Assembly: GCA_002354805.1 (NCBI GenBank)
Contig: DEMH01000009.1
Coordinates: forward strand, 434,001-498,000
DNA from: Gammaproteobacteria bacterium UBA2675
GTDB taxonomy: Bacteria; Pseudomonadota; Gammaproteobacteria; Pseudomonadales; Pseudohongiellaceae
Direction of reading: 5' to 3'
DNA: 64,000 bases
Part shown: positions 9,297 through 17,894 of the stretch, piece by piece
Layout: the number at the start of each line of letters is the position of its first letter
Numbering within the stretch: the first letter of the stretch is position 1
Made by a program: the position numbers and the translations under genes
The notes under the pieces: generated by a model
Databases searched by the model: none
The model's input: the letters and a program-made list of their open reading frames with translations, nothing else
What the model was told of the DNA's origin: nothing

Positions 9297-10642
9297 TCGG
9301 GCAACGGACGCATGGTCAGGTTGAGTGGCTGACCATTAGTCACCCAGATATTGTCCTCAATCCGTATGCCGCCATACGGCAGCAATTCATCTACCAGTTT
9401 CCATTGTACAAGATTCGCGTGATCGCCAGCGCGTGCTTTGTCCAGCAGCATGGGGATGAAGTAAACACCTGGTTCGATAGTGAATACCATGTTGTTTTGG
9501 ATCGTACGCGTTGTCCGCAGAGCCGGAAACTGCGGCGGTGGAGCAGCGATGGTCCCGTCCGGCGCGGTCATGCGCCCTCCGACATCATGGACTTGCAGGC
9601 CCAGCAGGTGGCCGAGGCCATGAGGCAGAAAAGTGGTCGTCAGGCCAGACTCGAAAACGTCTTCAGCCGTGCCAGAACAAACGCCGGTATCAACAAGGAG
9701 TCGAGCCAGCAGGCGGTGCGAACAAATGTGCAGATCGAGGTAATTCAGGCCTGGTTTGATGGAGCCGATCACCTGGCGTTGCAGAGATTGCAAGCCAGCC
9801 AGCAAGGCCTTGAACTCGGGATGACAGTCCGGACGAACCCAGGTGCGGGTAATGTCCGAGCAATATCCCGCACTGCGGCAGCCGGCATCAATCAGCAATA
9901 CCCGGTTGTGGCCATGGTCGGCTGAGGAACGGCGTTGCTTGTGCTGATAGTGCAGCGTTGCGGCGTGTTCATTGACCGCAACAATGCTGGGATAGGGCAG
10001 GTCCTGATCCAGCGCGCGGCAGGCGCGTAGGTAGGCCATGTGGATATCGTACTCATCACAGTCGTCCAGAAAGGCGTCATGGGCGGCCTGGTGACCAGTC
10101 AGGGCAAGCGCATTGGCATCTGCAACACGGTGCACCTCATATGCGGTTTTGAATGCCCGCCGAAAGTCCAGCTGGTTCAGCAGACGGGGCGGGTTTATGG
10201 CTTGCGGCGCTATGTTCAGAGATTCGGCAAGTGCCGTGCCTTCACCCAGAAACACTAGCTTCTCGAGCGTATGCAGCCGGTGGCGCAGCTGCTCAGACAA
10301 TTTTGACAGGTCACCAAGTACGACAATTTCAAATTCGTTGGCCCACCAGGTTGGCATGTCCACGTACTGGTCATGCCAGAAGTCCTGGGGAATGACGGCA
10401 AAAAACACGGGGATTTTGCCCGGGCGAATCAGTACCAGCTGATCAGGGCGATCGACCGGCAGCCAGCGCAGGTAATGGCCCCATGCGCGAAATGGCATGG
10501 CGTGGTCATCAGCGTAGTGGTCATGCGACAGACCGCTATGAACCAGCACGCTGTGTTCAGCCAGTTTTGCTGCCTGAAGTGCCTCAGAGTATTCCGCTAC
10601 CAGGCCCTGCAGGTGTTCGGCAAATAATTCCTCGGTCTTCAT
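9293..10642 (-). CDS. pepQ: Xaa-Pro dipeptidase
   Basis: Cytoplasmic M24 metallopeptidase that splits dipeptides with C-terminal proline; E. coli PepQ is 443 residues and this is 449. The N-terminal half is a creatinase-like domain. Metal ligands of the pita-bread domain can be read: Asp in LLIDAGCRSAG, Asp in YCSDITRTW, His in FLPHGLGHLLG, Glu in FTIEPGVYF and Glu in IRIEDNIW. It stands alone on the minus strand, with its start only 41 bases from dinB on the other strand. Organophosphate acid anhydrolase is a close relative and cannot be excluded. Confidence 0.92.
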   Translation of the reverse strand: MKTEELFAEHLQGLVAEYSEALQAAKLAEHSVLVHSGLSHDHYADDHAMPFRAWGHYLRWLPVDRPDQLVLIRPGKIPVFFAVIPQDFWHDQYVDMPTWWANEFEIVVLGDLSKLSEQLRHRLHTLEKLVFLGEGTALAESLNIAPQAINPPRLLNQLDFRRAFKTAYEVHRVADANALALTGHQAAHDAFLDDCDEYDIHMAYLRACRALDQDLPYPSIVAVNEHAATLHYQHKQRRSSADHGHNRVLLIDAGCRSAGYCSDITRTWVRPDCHPEFKALLAGLQSLQRQVIGSIKPGLNYLDLHICSHRLLARLLVDTGVCSGTAEDVFESGLTTTFLPHGLGHLLGLQVHDVGGRMTAPDGTIAAPPPQFPALRTTRTIQNNMVFTIEPGVYFIPMLLDKARAGDHANLVQWKLVDELLPYGGIRIEDNIWVTNGQPLNLTMRPLPD

Positions 10643-10683
10643 GCTGTGTGATAATACGCCTAATAAGTGTTAAGTGACAGACC

Positions 10684-11763
10684 ATGAACGCATTCAGTAT
10701 TCGAAAGATTATCCATTGTGATTGCGACTGCTTCTACGCCGCCATCGAAATGCGTGATAACCCCGAACTGCGCGGCAGGCCGCTGGCCGTGGGCGGTTCC
10801 AGCGAGCGCCGCGGCGTCGTGGCGACCTGCAACTACGAGGCACGCAAGTATGGCATCCACTCTGCCATGCCAATGGCAACCGCACTCAGACGTTGTTCAC
10901 AGTTGCGCGTGGTTCCGCCACGTATGGATGTATATCGGCAGGTATCCCGCCAGGTTCAGTCCATTTTCAGTGACTATACGGATCTTATTGAACCATTGTC
11001 GCTGGATGAAGCCTATCTTGATGTGTCTGAGGCCCAGGCCTGCCGTGGCAGCGCCACCCTGATCGCGTCCGAGATACGCCAGCGGGTCAGGGAAACGCTG
11101 GGCATCACGATTTCTGCGGGTATTGCACCTAACAAATTCCTGGCCAAGATAGCCAGCGACTGGAACAAGCCGGATGGTCAATATGTTATCCGTCCGCAGG
11201 AGGTTGATGACTTTGTCCGCCAGTTGCCGGTGAAAAAACTCTTCGGTGTTGGCAAGGTGACAGCCGGGCGCCTGCATTCCTTGGGAATCTCTACCTGTGA
11301 GGATCTGCGTGCTTACAGCGAGCAGGCATTGCTGGTCCAGTTTGGTAGCTTTGGAGCGCGATTACATCAGCTTTGCCGAGGCATAGACGATCGGCCGGTC
11401 AAGGTAGAGCGGCAACGCAAATCACTGAGTGTGGAGAATACCTTTGCGGCGGATTTGCCTGATCTTGACGCCTGTTTGCCGCACATTGATGAACTTTATC
11501 AGCAAATGCAGCGACGATGGCAGTCAATCCATTCTCGTTACCGGGTATCTGGCTGTTTCGTGAAGTTGAAGTTCAACAATTTTGTCTCGACCACTGCCGA
11601 GCATCTGGCCGATGACATGCATCGTGACTGGTTCCCGGGCCTGATGGCACAGGCCTGGCAGCGTCACCAGCGCCCGGTCCGGTTGATCGGACTGGGCGTG
11701 CGTCTGAAACCGCGCGACCCGGAGACTGAAGTCGATCAATTGCAGCTGGCGCTGGACGACTGA
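10684..11763 (+). CDS. dinB: DNA polymerase IV (Y-family translesion polymerase)
   Basis: Error-prone DNA polymerase for bypass of lesions, 359 residues (E. coli DinB 351). Palm residues are visible: IIHCDCDCFYAAIE contains the first metal-binding Asp, and EPLSLDEAYLDVS the Asp-Glu pair. The steric-gate region YAAIE, the helix-hairpin-helix around LFGVGKVTAGRLHSLGI, and the little-finger domain starting near KVERQRKSLSVE follow in order. The position usually Met in DMDCFYA is Cys here. The C-terminus ends LQLALDD, without a clear beta-clamp-binding pentapeptide. I see no canonical LexA box in the 41-base gap upstream. Confidence 0.95.
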   Translation: MNAFSIRKIIHCDCDCFYAAIEMRDNPELRGRPLAVGGSSERRGVVATCNYEARKYGIHSAMPMATALRRCSQLRVVPPRMDVYRQVSRQVQSIFSDYTDLIEPLSLDEAYLDVSEAQACRGSATLIASEIRQRVRETLGITISAGIAPNKFLAKIASDWNKPDGQYVIRPQEVDDFVRQLPVKKLFGVGKVTAGRLHSLGISTCEDLRAYSEQALLVQFGSFGARLHQLCRGIDDRPVKVERQRKSLSVENTFAADLPDLDACLPHIDELYQQMQRRWQSIHSRYRVSGCFVKLKFNNFVSTTAEHLADDMHRDWFPGLMAQAWQRHQRPVRLIGLGVRLKPRDPETEVDQLQLALDD

Positions 11764-11770
11764 CAAGGCC

Positions 11771-12640
11771 TCAGTCGCGCAGGCGAATCAGGCCTTCCTG
11801 ACACACTGAGGCTACCAGTACACCATCTCTGGTAAAGATATTGCCGCGGTTGAATCCTCGCGCCTGCGACGACGACGGGCTGTCCTGACTGTAAAGCAGC
11901 CACTGGTCCATGCGGAACGGGCGGTGGAACCACATGGTGTGGTCAAGGCTGGCGATCTGCAGCTTGGGGTCGAACAGACTCTGACCATGTGGGCGCAGAC
12001 TGGTCTGCAGCAGCGTCATATCGGAAGCGTAGGCCAGCAGGTGTTCATGGTACAGGTAGTCGCTTGGCAAATCGGTATTGATGCGGAACCAGACACTGGT
12101 CTGCGGCGCTTTAGGCGTGTTGTCGAACAGGCTGTTGATGTCGACGTGGCGCAAATCCACTGCAAACTGCCTGGAAAAGCGATCAAGCAGCTCGTCGGAA
12201 ATTTTGCCGCGAAACTGCTCAGCCATCTGCTTGCGATCGGCACATTCCTCCGGCGGCGGCACATCAGGCATCTCGACCTGGTGCGACAAACCTTCTTCGC
12301 GCACTTGAAATGACGCTGACATGTTAAGGATGGCTTTGCCGTGCTGGATGGCGACTATGCGCCGGGTCGTGAAGCTGCGACCATCCCGAATGCGATCTAC
12401 CTGGTAAATGACCGGGTGCTTGAGGTCGCCGGGGCGCAGGAAGTAGGCGTGAAGTGAGTGCACGTGACGGTCTTCGGGCACAGTGTGAGTGGCACTGAGA
12501 AGTGCCTGGGCCAGTACCTGGCCGCCGTATACACGGAACCAGCCTTCATTGTTTGAGGAGGTTCGATAGAGATTTTCATCCAGTTTTTCCAGCGCCAGAT
12601 GATTCATCAATTGCGTAAGCTGTTCGTTTTCGCTGCTCAT
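11771..12640 (-). CDS. tesB: Acyl-CoA thioesterase II
   Basis: Double hot-dog thioesterase that hydrolyses medium- and long-chain acyl-CoA, 289 residues against 286 in E. coli. The conserved opening LEKLDENLYRTSSNN, the first hot-dog around FRVYGGQVLAQALLSA, and the second around LAYASDMTLLQTSL are typical; the Asp in YASDMTLL corresponds to the catalytic Asp204 of E. coli TesB. MWFHRPFRMDQWLLY is the other family signature. It is convergent with dinB, seven bases apart, and divergent from the lipocalin-like gene. Confidence 0.94.
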   Translation of the reverse strand: MSSENEQLTQLMNHLALEKLDENLYRTSSNNEGWFRVYGGQVLAQALLSATHTVPEDRHVHSLHAYFLRPGDLKHPVIYQVDRIRDGRSFTTRRIVAIQHGKAILNMSASFQVREEGLSHQVEMPDVPPPEECADRKQMAEQFRGKISDELLDRFSRQFAVDLRHVDINSLFDNTPKAPQTSVWFRINTDLPSDYLYHEHLLAYASDMTLLQTSLRPHGQSLFDPKLQIASLDHTMWFHRPFRMDQWLLYSQDSPSSSQARGFNRGNIFTRDGVLVASVCQEGLIRLRD

Positions 12641-12829
12641 TCTTCCGTTCCTGCCAAGCGATTATCAATGCGATATAACGGGTAGTTTACCAGTTTGCGC
12701 GCGAGTCTACCGATTCTTCTTGCTGGCCAACCGGGTAGCCAGTGCAGCTTTCTTTACCAGTCGACATGCCAGGGGTATGATTCAGGAACAAAGCAAAACA
12801 ACAACAATCAAATTTGGAGGAGAGAGCAG

Positions 12830-13333
12830 ATGCGACGGACATTGATGGGAGCTGCGCTGGTATCGGCCACAGTTCTGGTAGCGGCAGTTTGGTCCAATGA
12901 ATCGGCAGATGCCGCTCAGGATGACGCGCTGATGGCTGTCAAACAGCAGTTTATCGGCCACTACGAACTGGTCAGTTTTGTCAGCTTCCCGGCCACTGGT
13001 GGTGAGGTCGACAACAACTACGTTGGCCGGATCATGTACGATGAAAACGACCAGATGTCAGCCCAGGGAATGCCCAGGGATCTGCCTGAACGTGCTGCGC
13101 AGACCACGGAGCTGGTGCGCGGTGGCTTCGCATACTGGGGGCCTGTCACCTGGGATATCTCCCAGAACAAAGTCACACACCACGTTGAAGGTTCACCTAC
13201 GCGCGGCAGCTGGGTGGGTGAAGACAATGTTCGCTACTACGAGTTCACCCCGGAAGGCTTGCTGAAACTCTCAATTCGCGATGAGAACGGTCGTACCACC
13301 GGCACCCTGACCTGGCGACGCATCGAAGACTGA
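12830..13333 (+). CDS. Lipocalin-like secreted protein of unknown role
   Basis: The start is the ATG at 12830, preceded by GGAGGAGAG; the frame is open further upstream but those codons look non-coding. 167 residues. Residues 1-28 are a signal peptide (MRRTLMGAALVSATVLVAAV, cleavage after SADAA or nearby). The rest, beginning QQFIGHYELVSF, resembles the lipocalin-like domain of small bacterial proteins in which a Trp/Tyr strand is followed by GRIMYDENDQMSAQGM, a characteristic family turn. It ends with TGTLTWRRIED. Ligand and partner are unknown. The gene stands alone, divergent from tesB. Confidence 0.72.
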   Translation: MRRTLMGAALVSATVLVAAVWSNESADAAQDDALMAVKQQFIGHYELVSFVSFPATGGEVDNNYVGRIMYDENDQMSAQGMPRDLPERAAQTTELVRGGFAYWGPVTWDISQNKVTHHVEGSPTRGSWVGEDNVRYYEFTPEGLLKLSIRDENGRTTGTLTWRRIED

Positions 13334-13347
13334 AGGTTTTACAGAAC

Positions 13348-13363
13348 GCCATCTTATGATGGC
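13348..13363. terminator. Short hairpin between convergent genes
   Basis: Six-base-pair stem GCCATC/GATGGC with loop TTAT, in the 40-base gap between the stops of the lipocalin-like and beta-CASP genes. No clear T-run, so termination is only a possibility. Confidence 0.35.
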
Positions 13364-13373
13364 TGCACTCTGA

Positions 13374-14801
13374 CTAGAACTCAATACTGTCCCGGTAAGC
13401 GGGTACTTCAGCACGGATGCCCTTGTCCTGCAGCAGCCTGTCGGATAGCGCCTGTAGCGCCTCTGTTTCTCCGTGGACCAGCATGACACGTGGGCGCTGG
13501 GTGTCGGCGTTGGGCGAATTTACCTGGAAGTGACCGAGCCAGTCGACCAGCTCATCCTGCCCGGCATGTGCTGACAGACCGCCGATGGTCTCAATGCGTG
13601 CGCCGACCTTAAAGTCGTCGCCGAACATCTTGAACGTTTCGACGCCATCGACCAGCATTCTGCCCAGTGTGCCGCGCGCCTGAAACCCGATAAAAATCAC
13701 TGTGTTTTCACGTTTCCAGATGCGGTGTTTAAAGTGATGGCGAATTCGCCCTCCGGTACACATGCCGCTGCCTGCGATGATCAGGGCACCCTGCTTGATG
13801 GCATTGATCTGCATCGACTCTTCGGCCGAACGGCACAGTTTGAGGGTTGGCAGAAACTGCGCCAGTGACTCACGGTTGGCGTCGCTGAGGCAACGAATGT
13901 CTTCGTCATCAAGCAGATGGAGCCAGCGGTCATAGATTTCTGTTACTTCGATGGCCATCGGGCTATCCAGAAATACCTGCCAGTTATCCAGTTCACCGCT
14001 GTGATGCAGGCATCCCAGGTGATAAATCAGCTCTTGTGAGCGACCAATGGCAAAGGAGGGGATCATCACATTGCCACCTGCCTGCCAGGTCTCGTGCAGA
14101 ACCTGCTTGAACTGATCGAGTGTTGCATCATGGTCACGGTGATTGCGATTGCCATAGGTGCCTTCCATCAACACCAGGTCGGCCTCGTCAACATATTCTG
14201 GATCATTCATCAGGGCGGAATGGCGGTTGCCGAGATCGCCTGAGAATACAAGAATTCTCGGTTTGCCGTGCTCAATGATCTTCAGGTGCACAATCGCTGA
14301 ACCGAGAATATGACCAGCATCCAGAAAAGTCAGCTCAACATCCGCGGCAATACCGAATGGTTTGCGGTACTGTTTGCCATCGCAGAGTCGGAGCACCTTC
14401 TCCACATCATGCGCTGTGTATCGAGGTTCAATCAATGGGCGCCCGGCACGCTGCCGCCTCAGGTTTTCCCGATCCAGGTCGCGCTCATAAAGGCCGCGTG
14501 CATCCTCCAGCAGAACGCGTAATAGCTGTCGCGTCGCCTGGGTGCAGTAGATGGGACCGTCAAAGCCCTGGCTTACCAGCGTTGGCAGCAGGCCGGAATG
14601 GTCCAGATGACCATGCGAGAGAATGACCGCGTCAATTTCAGCGGGATTGAATGGAAAGCTCTCTTCGTGAACACGGTCAACCGCATCCCCGCCCTGATGC
14701 ATGCCGCAATCGAGCAGAATTTTGCCAAGGGCTGGTGACTCGAGCAGATAGCAGGAACCAGTCACCTCCTGGGCGGCACCGTAAAACGTCAGTTTGGCCA
14801 T
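13374..14801 (-). CDS. Metallo-beta-lactamase-fold beta-CASP nuclease (CPSF/Ysh1-like)
   Basis: Predicted zinc-dependent RNA or DNA hydrolase, 475 residues from the ATG at 14801 (MAKLTFYGAAQEVTGSC). Motifs run in family order: VTGSCYLLE, HGHLDHSG (HxHxDH), an aspartate in VFSGDLG, the beta-CASP motif in VMIPSFAIGRSQE, GMCTGGRIRHHFK, and the last histidine in GLSAHAGQDEL. Such proteins are widespread in bacteria with no settled role. It lies 37 bases after the antiporter operon on the same strand and could be read from it. KLFGDDFKVGARIETIGGL is the segment before the final His, as in other family members. Confidence 0.88.
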   Translation of the reverse strand: MAKLTFYGAAQEVTGSCYLLESPALGKILLDCGMHQGGDAVDRVHEESFPFNPAEIDAVILSHGHLDHSGLLPTLVSQGFDGPIYCTQATRQLLRVLLEDARGLYERDLDRENLRRQRAGRPLIEPRYTAHDVEKVLRLCDGKQYRKPFGIAADVELTFLDAGHILGSAIVHLKIIEHGKPRILVFSGDLGNRHSALMNDPEYVDEADLVLMEGTYGNRNHRDHDATLDQFKQVLHETWQAGGNVMIPSFAIGRSQELIYHLGCLHHSGELDNWQVFLDSPMAIEVTEIYDRWLHLLDDEDIRCLSDANRESLAQFLPTLKLCRSAEESMQINAIKQGALIIAGSGMCTGGRIRHHFKHRIWKRENTVIFIGFQARGTLGRMLVDGVETFKMFGDDFKVGARIETIGGLSAHAGQDELVDWLGHFQVNSPNADTQRPRVMLVHGETEALQALSDRLLQDKGIRAEVPAYRDSIEF

Positions 14802-14838
14802 TTGCTTGTTATATCCCGTGTTTGATGAAAAAGGTTTT

Positions 14839-16371
14839 TCAGGTGGACAGTAACACAATGGTCAGCAGTGTGATGATCACCAGTAACGTGCTGCTCAGAT
14901 TCACTGTGCTGCCATGCCACATGCGGTTCCAGCGTCTTTCCAGGTTCCTCAGTGAGCGCGTGTCGAAATGCCAATCGGGCGAGCCTTGAGTCAGCCTGCC
15001 CAGTGTTCTTTTGAGTCGCAATGACAGCGGAACCATCAGGTTCGGCGGCCATCGACCCATCCTGTCTGCCTCGAATGGCAAGCGACTCCCCAGCGCATAC
15101 ACCACCACGGCGATCCCCAGCGGCCAGCCCAGTGCCCAGAAGTTGCTCGCGCTCAGGCTGTAGAGTATCGACTCGCGCATGCTGGGCCACAGCCAGGGCA
15201 GCAGAGTAGGGCAGCTGGCCAGCACAATCCACGCGAAAAGTTTTCGGCTTGCTGGCGCCGCAGCACCGGGCCCGCTACTACTGTGAGATGATAAACGCCG
15301 GAATAGCGCCAGCGCCTTGATCATGATCAAGGCGCTGGTGATTGAGCCAGCGATAATCAGATTGCGCCAGATCGCCAGCTCGTCAGTTGCCAGCGCGGAT
15401 TTGAGCTCACTTTTCACCGCTGCGCCGGAGGTCAGCGGAAGGCCCGCGATTGACAGAGCAGTTGTCAGTAGAAGCACGGCCAGCAGAGCCTGTAACCACG
15501 CTGTCGGGATGCGGTGTTTGAAAAGGTCGGCTGCCAGAAACAGTGTACCTTTGGCCAGGCCATGATGCACGCCATAAAGCATCAGGATGACGGCAATCTC
15601 CGAGCGCTGCCCGGGCAGGTGCCAGCTCAGGCCCACCAGAAACAGCAAAAAACCGATCTGGCTGATTGATGAAAACGCCAGTAACTGTTTGACATTGCTC
15701 CGCGTCAGACCCATCAGGGCGCCATAAAACGCACTGAATACCGCCACAGACATGACTGGTATGGCCCATTGCTGCATCAGCGAAGCAGCAGGCAGAATTT
15801 TCCACAGACCAAGAATGCCGGCCTTGATCATGACGCCGGACAGGACCGCACTGGCGGGCGCCGGCGCCGCAGGATGTGCCAATGGCAACCAGACGTGCAG
15901 AGGCCAGAAGCCCGCCTTGAGGCCCAGCCCGACCAGCACGAGCGCTGCAGGCAAGGGGTTGATATCGCTGCCCTGCCAGGCGGCAAACTGCACGGCACCA
16001 CCAAGCTGATAACTGATCATGATCAGGCCGGATAACAGCGCCATTTCGCCAAGGACAGCAAGCTGCAGATAGATGCGGCCAGCCCGGCGAGCAGTTGGCG
16101 TTCTGTCGTGAATGACCAGGCCATAAGCGGCCAGACTCATCATGGAAAACCCGATATAAAAACTCAGGGCATCCTGCGAGACGATCAGCAGCAGGTTACC
16201 CACCATTGATACAAGCCAGAGGATCCAGAACAGTGCGCCCCTGATTGACCCGGCCGCATACACGGAGGCCAGGAGCCAAAGGGCCGCGGTAAACAACAGC
16301 CACGCAGCATCCAGCGGTCCCTGAATGCCAATCAGGGCGCCTGGCCAGAAACTGTCGAGTGGTATCGTCAT
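14839..16371 (-). CDS. NuoL/M/N-like antiporter subunit lacking the conserved membrane Glu (third D-type paralogue)
   Basis: Polytopic membrane protein, 510 residues from the ATG at 16371; a GTG six bases upstream would overlap the previous stop. About fourteen helices. It keeps the helix-7 lysine in GLGLKAGFWPLHVWLP and the second conserved Lys in HHGLAKGTLFLAADLF. At the place of the helix-5 glutamate, which reads FFELL in the next paralogue, it has GFSMM, so the acidic residue is missing. It also has a long C-terminal extension containing two further hydrophobic segments and ending in one (NLSSTLLVIITLLTIVLLST). It is the last antiporter gene of the operon. It may act as a non-pumping or modified proton channel. 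Confidence 0.82.
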   Translation of the reverse strand: MTIPLDSFWPGALIGIQGPLDAAWLLFTAALWLLASVYAAGSIRGALFWILWLVSMVGNLLLIVSQDALSFYIGFSMMSLAAYGLVIHDRTPTARRAGRIYLQLAVLGEMALLSGLIMISYQLGGAVQFAAWQGSDINPLPAALVLVGLGLKAGFWPLHVWLPLAHPAAPAPASAVLSGVMIKAGILGLWKILPAASLMQQWAIPVMSVAVFSAFYGALMGLTRSNVKQLLAFSSISQIGFLLFLVGLSWHLPGQRSEIAVILMLYGVHHGLAKGTLFLAADLFKHRIPTAWLQALLAVLLLTTALSIAGLPLTSGAAVKSELKSALATDELAIWRNLIIAGSITSALIMIKALALFRRLSSHSSSGPGAAAPASRKLFAWIVLASCPTLLPWLWPSMRESILYSLSASNFWALGWPLGIAVVVYALGSRLPFEADRMGRWPPNLMVPLSLRLKRTLGRLTQGSPDWHFDTRSLRNLERRWNRMWHGSTVNLSSTLLVIITLLTIVLLST

Positions 16372-16373
16372 GT

Positions 16374-17894
16374 TCACAGGGCAAACTCCTGGCTGATGAT
16401 GAACTCCGTCCAGCCCAGCGGGCTGGCCAGGCTGCCTGCAAAAATGCCGGCAAGCAGGGACAGCAGCGCTGTGAACAGTGGCGGCAGCAGCATCATCCAA
16501 TGAGTCTCAAAGCGTGATTTCTTGAAGTTGTCCTCAGGCCAGCCCGCCGTTGGCGGCTGAGCAAACCAGCCGCGATATATCAGCGGCATGAAGTACATGG
16601 CGTTCAGAATTGATGAGCCAATCAAAACCGCCAGCATCGCATCATTGCCTGACTCGAGTGCCCCGAGCCCTAGGTACCATTTGCTGAAGAAGCCGGCAAT
16701 CGGTGGCACACCAATCATGCCAAGCGCACCGACTGTAAAGGCGCTCATGGTCAGTGGCATGCGTTTACCCAGACCATCCATCTCCTGAATCCTGTGGATG
16801 CCAAGAGTCTCCGCCATGTTGCCGGCACAGAAAAACAGCGTGATCTTCATCAGGCCCTGATGCACCAGATGAACTACTGCGCCGATAGCCGCTGTCGGCC
16901 CTGCCATCGCAACACCAAGCGTAATGTATGACACCTGGCTGACTGTAGAGAATGCCAGCCGGCGCTTGATGTCAGTCTGTCGCAGTGCCTGAATGGAGCC
17001 GTAAAGAATGGTGAGTGCGGCAGCCAGCATCAACACCGGAGTCAGGCCCAGTGCAATGCCCGTTTCCACGCCAAATACATCGTAGACCACGCGGATAATG
17101 CCAAACGCGCCAGCCTTGACTACTGCTACCGCGTGCAGCAATGCGCTGACTGGTGCCGGCGCTACCATGGCCCTGGGCAGCCAGCCATGCAGGGGAAACA
17201 GTGCAGCTTTGACTCCCAGTCCAACAATCATCAATGCAAACGCCGCCATCAGCGCAAAGCGGTTTTCTTCTACCGCGCCGGAAACATATCCACCAGGGAC
17301 AAAGTCACTGGTGCCCGTGATGGAGTGCAGCAGCGCCACGCCCATCAATAGCAGGGTGCCGCCAGCGAGGGTGTAAACCAGATACAGCCGTCCGGCCTTG
17401 AGAGCGGCATCAGTGCCACGATGAACAACCAGCGGAAACGTCGCCAGCGTCAGCAGTTCAAAAAACAGCAAAAACGTAATCAGATTGCCTGACAGTGCGA
17501 TGCCGACAGTAGCACTGACACATAGACTGAAGTATCCAAAGAATCGCGATTTGAGCTGCGATTTCTGCAGGTAGCCGATGGCATAGATAGTTGTAGCCAG
17601 CCACAATATTGACGAGAGCGTTACAAACTGCAGAGACAGTGCGTCGCCCTGCAGAACCAGGCTGGCGCCGGGCAGGAAGTCCACTTCGAATCGAAAGCGC
17701 AGTCCCTGGCTGACACCGAGCAGCATCAATAGAACCAGGCAGAGCTTGATGACAATGCCGCCCAGGTTGAGAATGGTGCGCCGCCTGGCAGCGTTTTCTG
17801 GGGTGGCAAAGATCAGCAGCGCCGGAATCAGAGAGCTCAGTATGATGAGCACCGGCAGCAGGCTGGTCCAGCGCATCATCTGCACCAGAATCAT
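16374..17894 (-). CDS. NuoL/M/N-like antiporter subunit (second D-type paralogue)
   Basis: 506 residues. The ATG at 17894 forms an ATGA overlap with the stop of the upstream mnhD-like gene; the frame is open further but inside that gene. It holds all the key residues of the proton-translocating family: the Glu in LLFFELLTLATF, the Lys in GLGVKAALFPLHGWLP, and the Lys/His helix in LVHQGLMKITLFFCAG. This could fill the role of the MrpA N-terminal (NuoL-like) part, which is otherwise missing from the operon. It differs from NuoL by lacking the long lateral helix. Confidence 0.85.
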   Translation of the reverse strand: MILVQMMRWTSLLPVLIILSSLIPALLIFATPENAARRRTILNLGGIVIKLCLVLLMLLGVSQGLRFRFEVDFLPGASLVLQGDALSLQFVTLSSILWLATTIYAIGYLQKSQLKSRFFGYFSLCVSATVGIALSGNLITFLLFFELLTLATFPLVVHRGTDAALKAGRLYLVYTLAGGTLLLMGVALLHSITGTSDFVPGGYVSGAVEENRFALMAAFALMIVGLGVKAALFPLHGWLPRAMVAPAPVSALLHAVAVVKAGAFGIIRVVYDVFGVETGIALGLTPVLMLAAALTILYGSIQALRQTDIKRRLAFSTVSQVSYITLGVAMAGPTAAIGAVVHLVHQGLMKITLFFCAGNMAETLGIHRIQEMDGLGKRMPLTMSAFTVGALGMIGVPPIAGFFSKWYLGLGALESGNDAMLAVLIGSSILNAMYFMPLIYRGWFAQPPTAGWPEDNFKKSRFETHWMMLLPPLFTALLSLLAGIFAGSLASPLGWTEFIISQEFAL

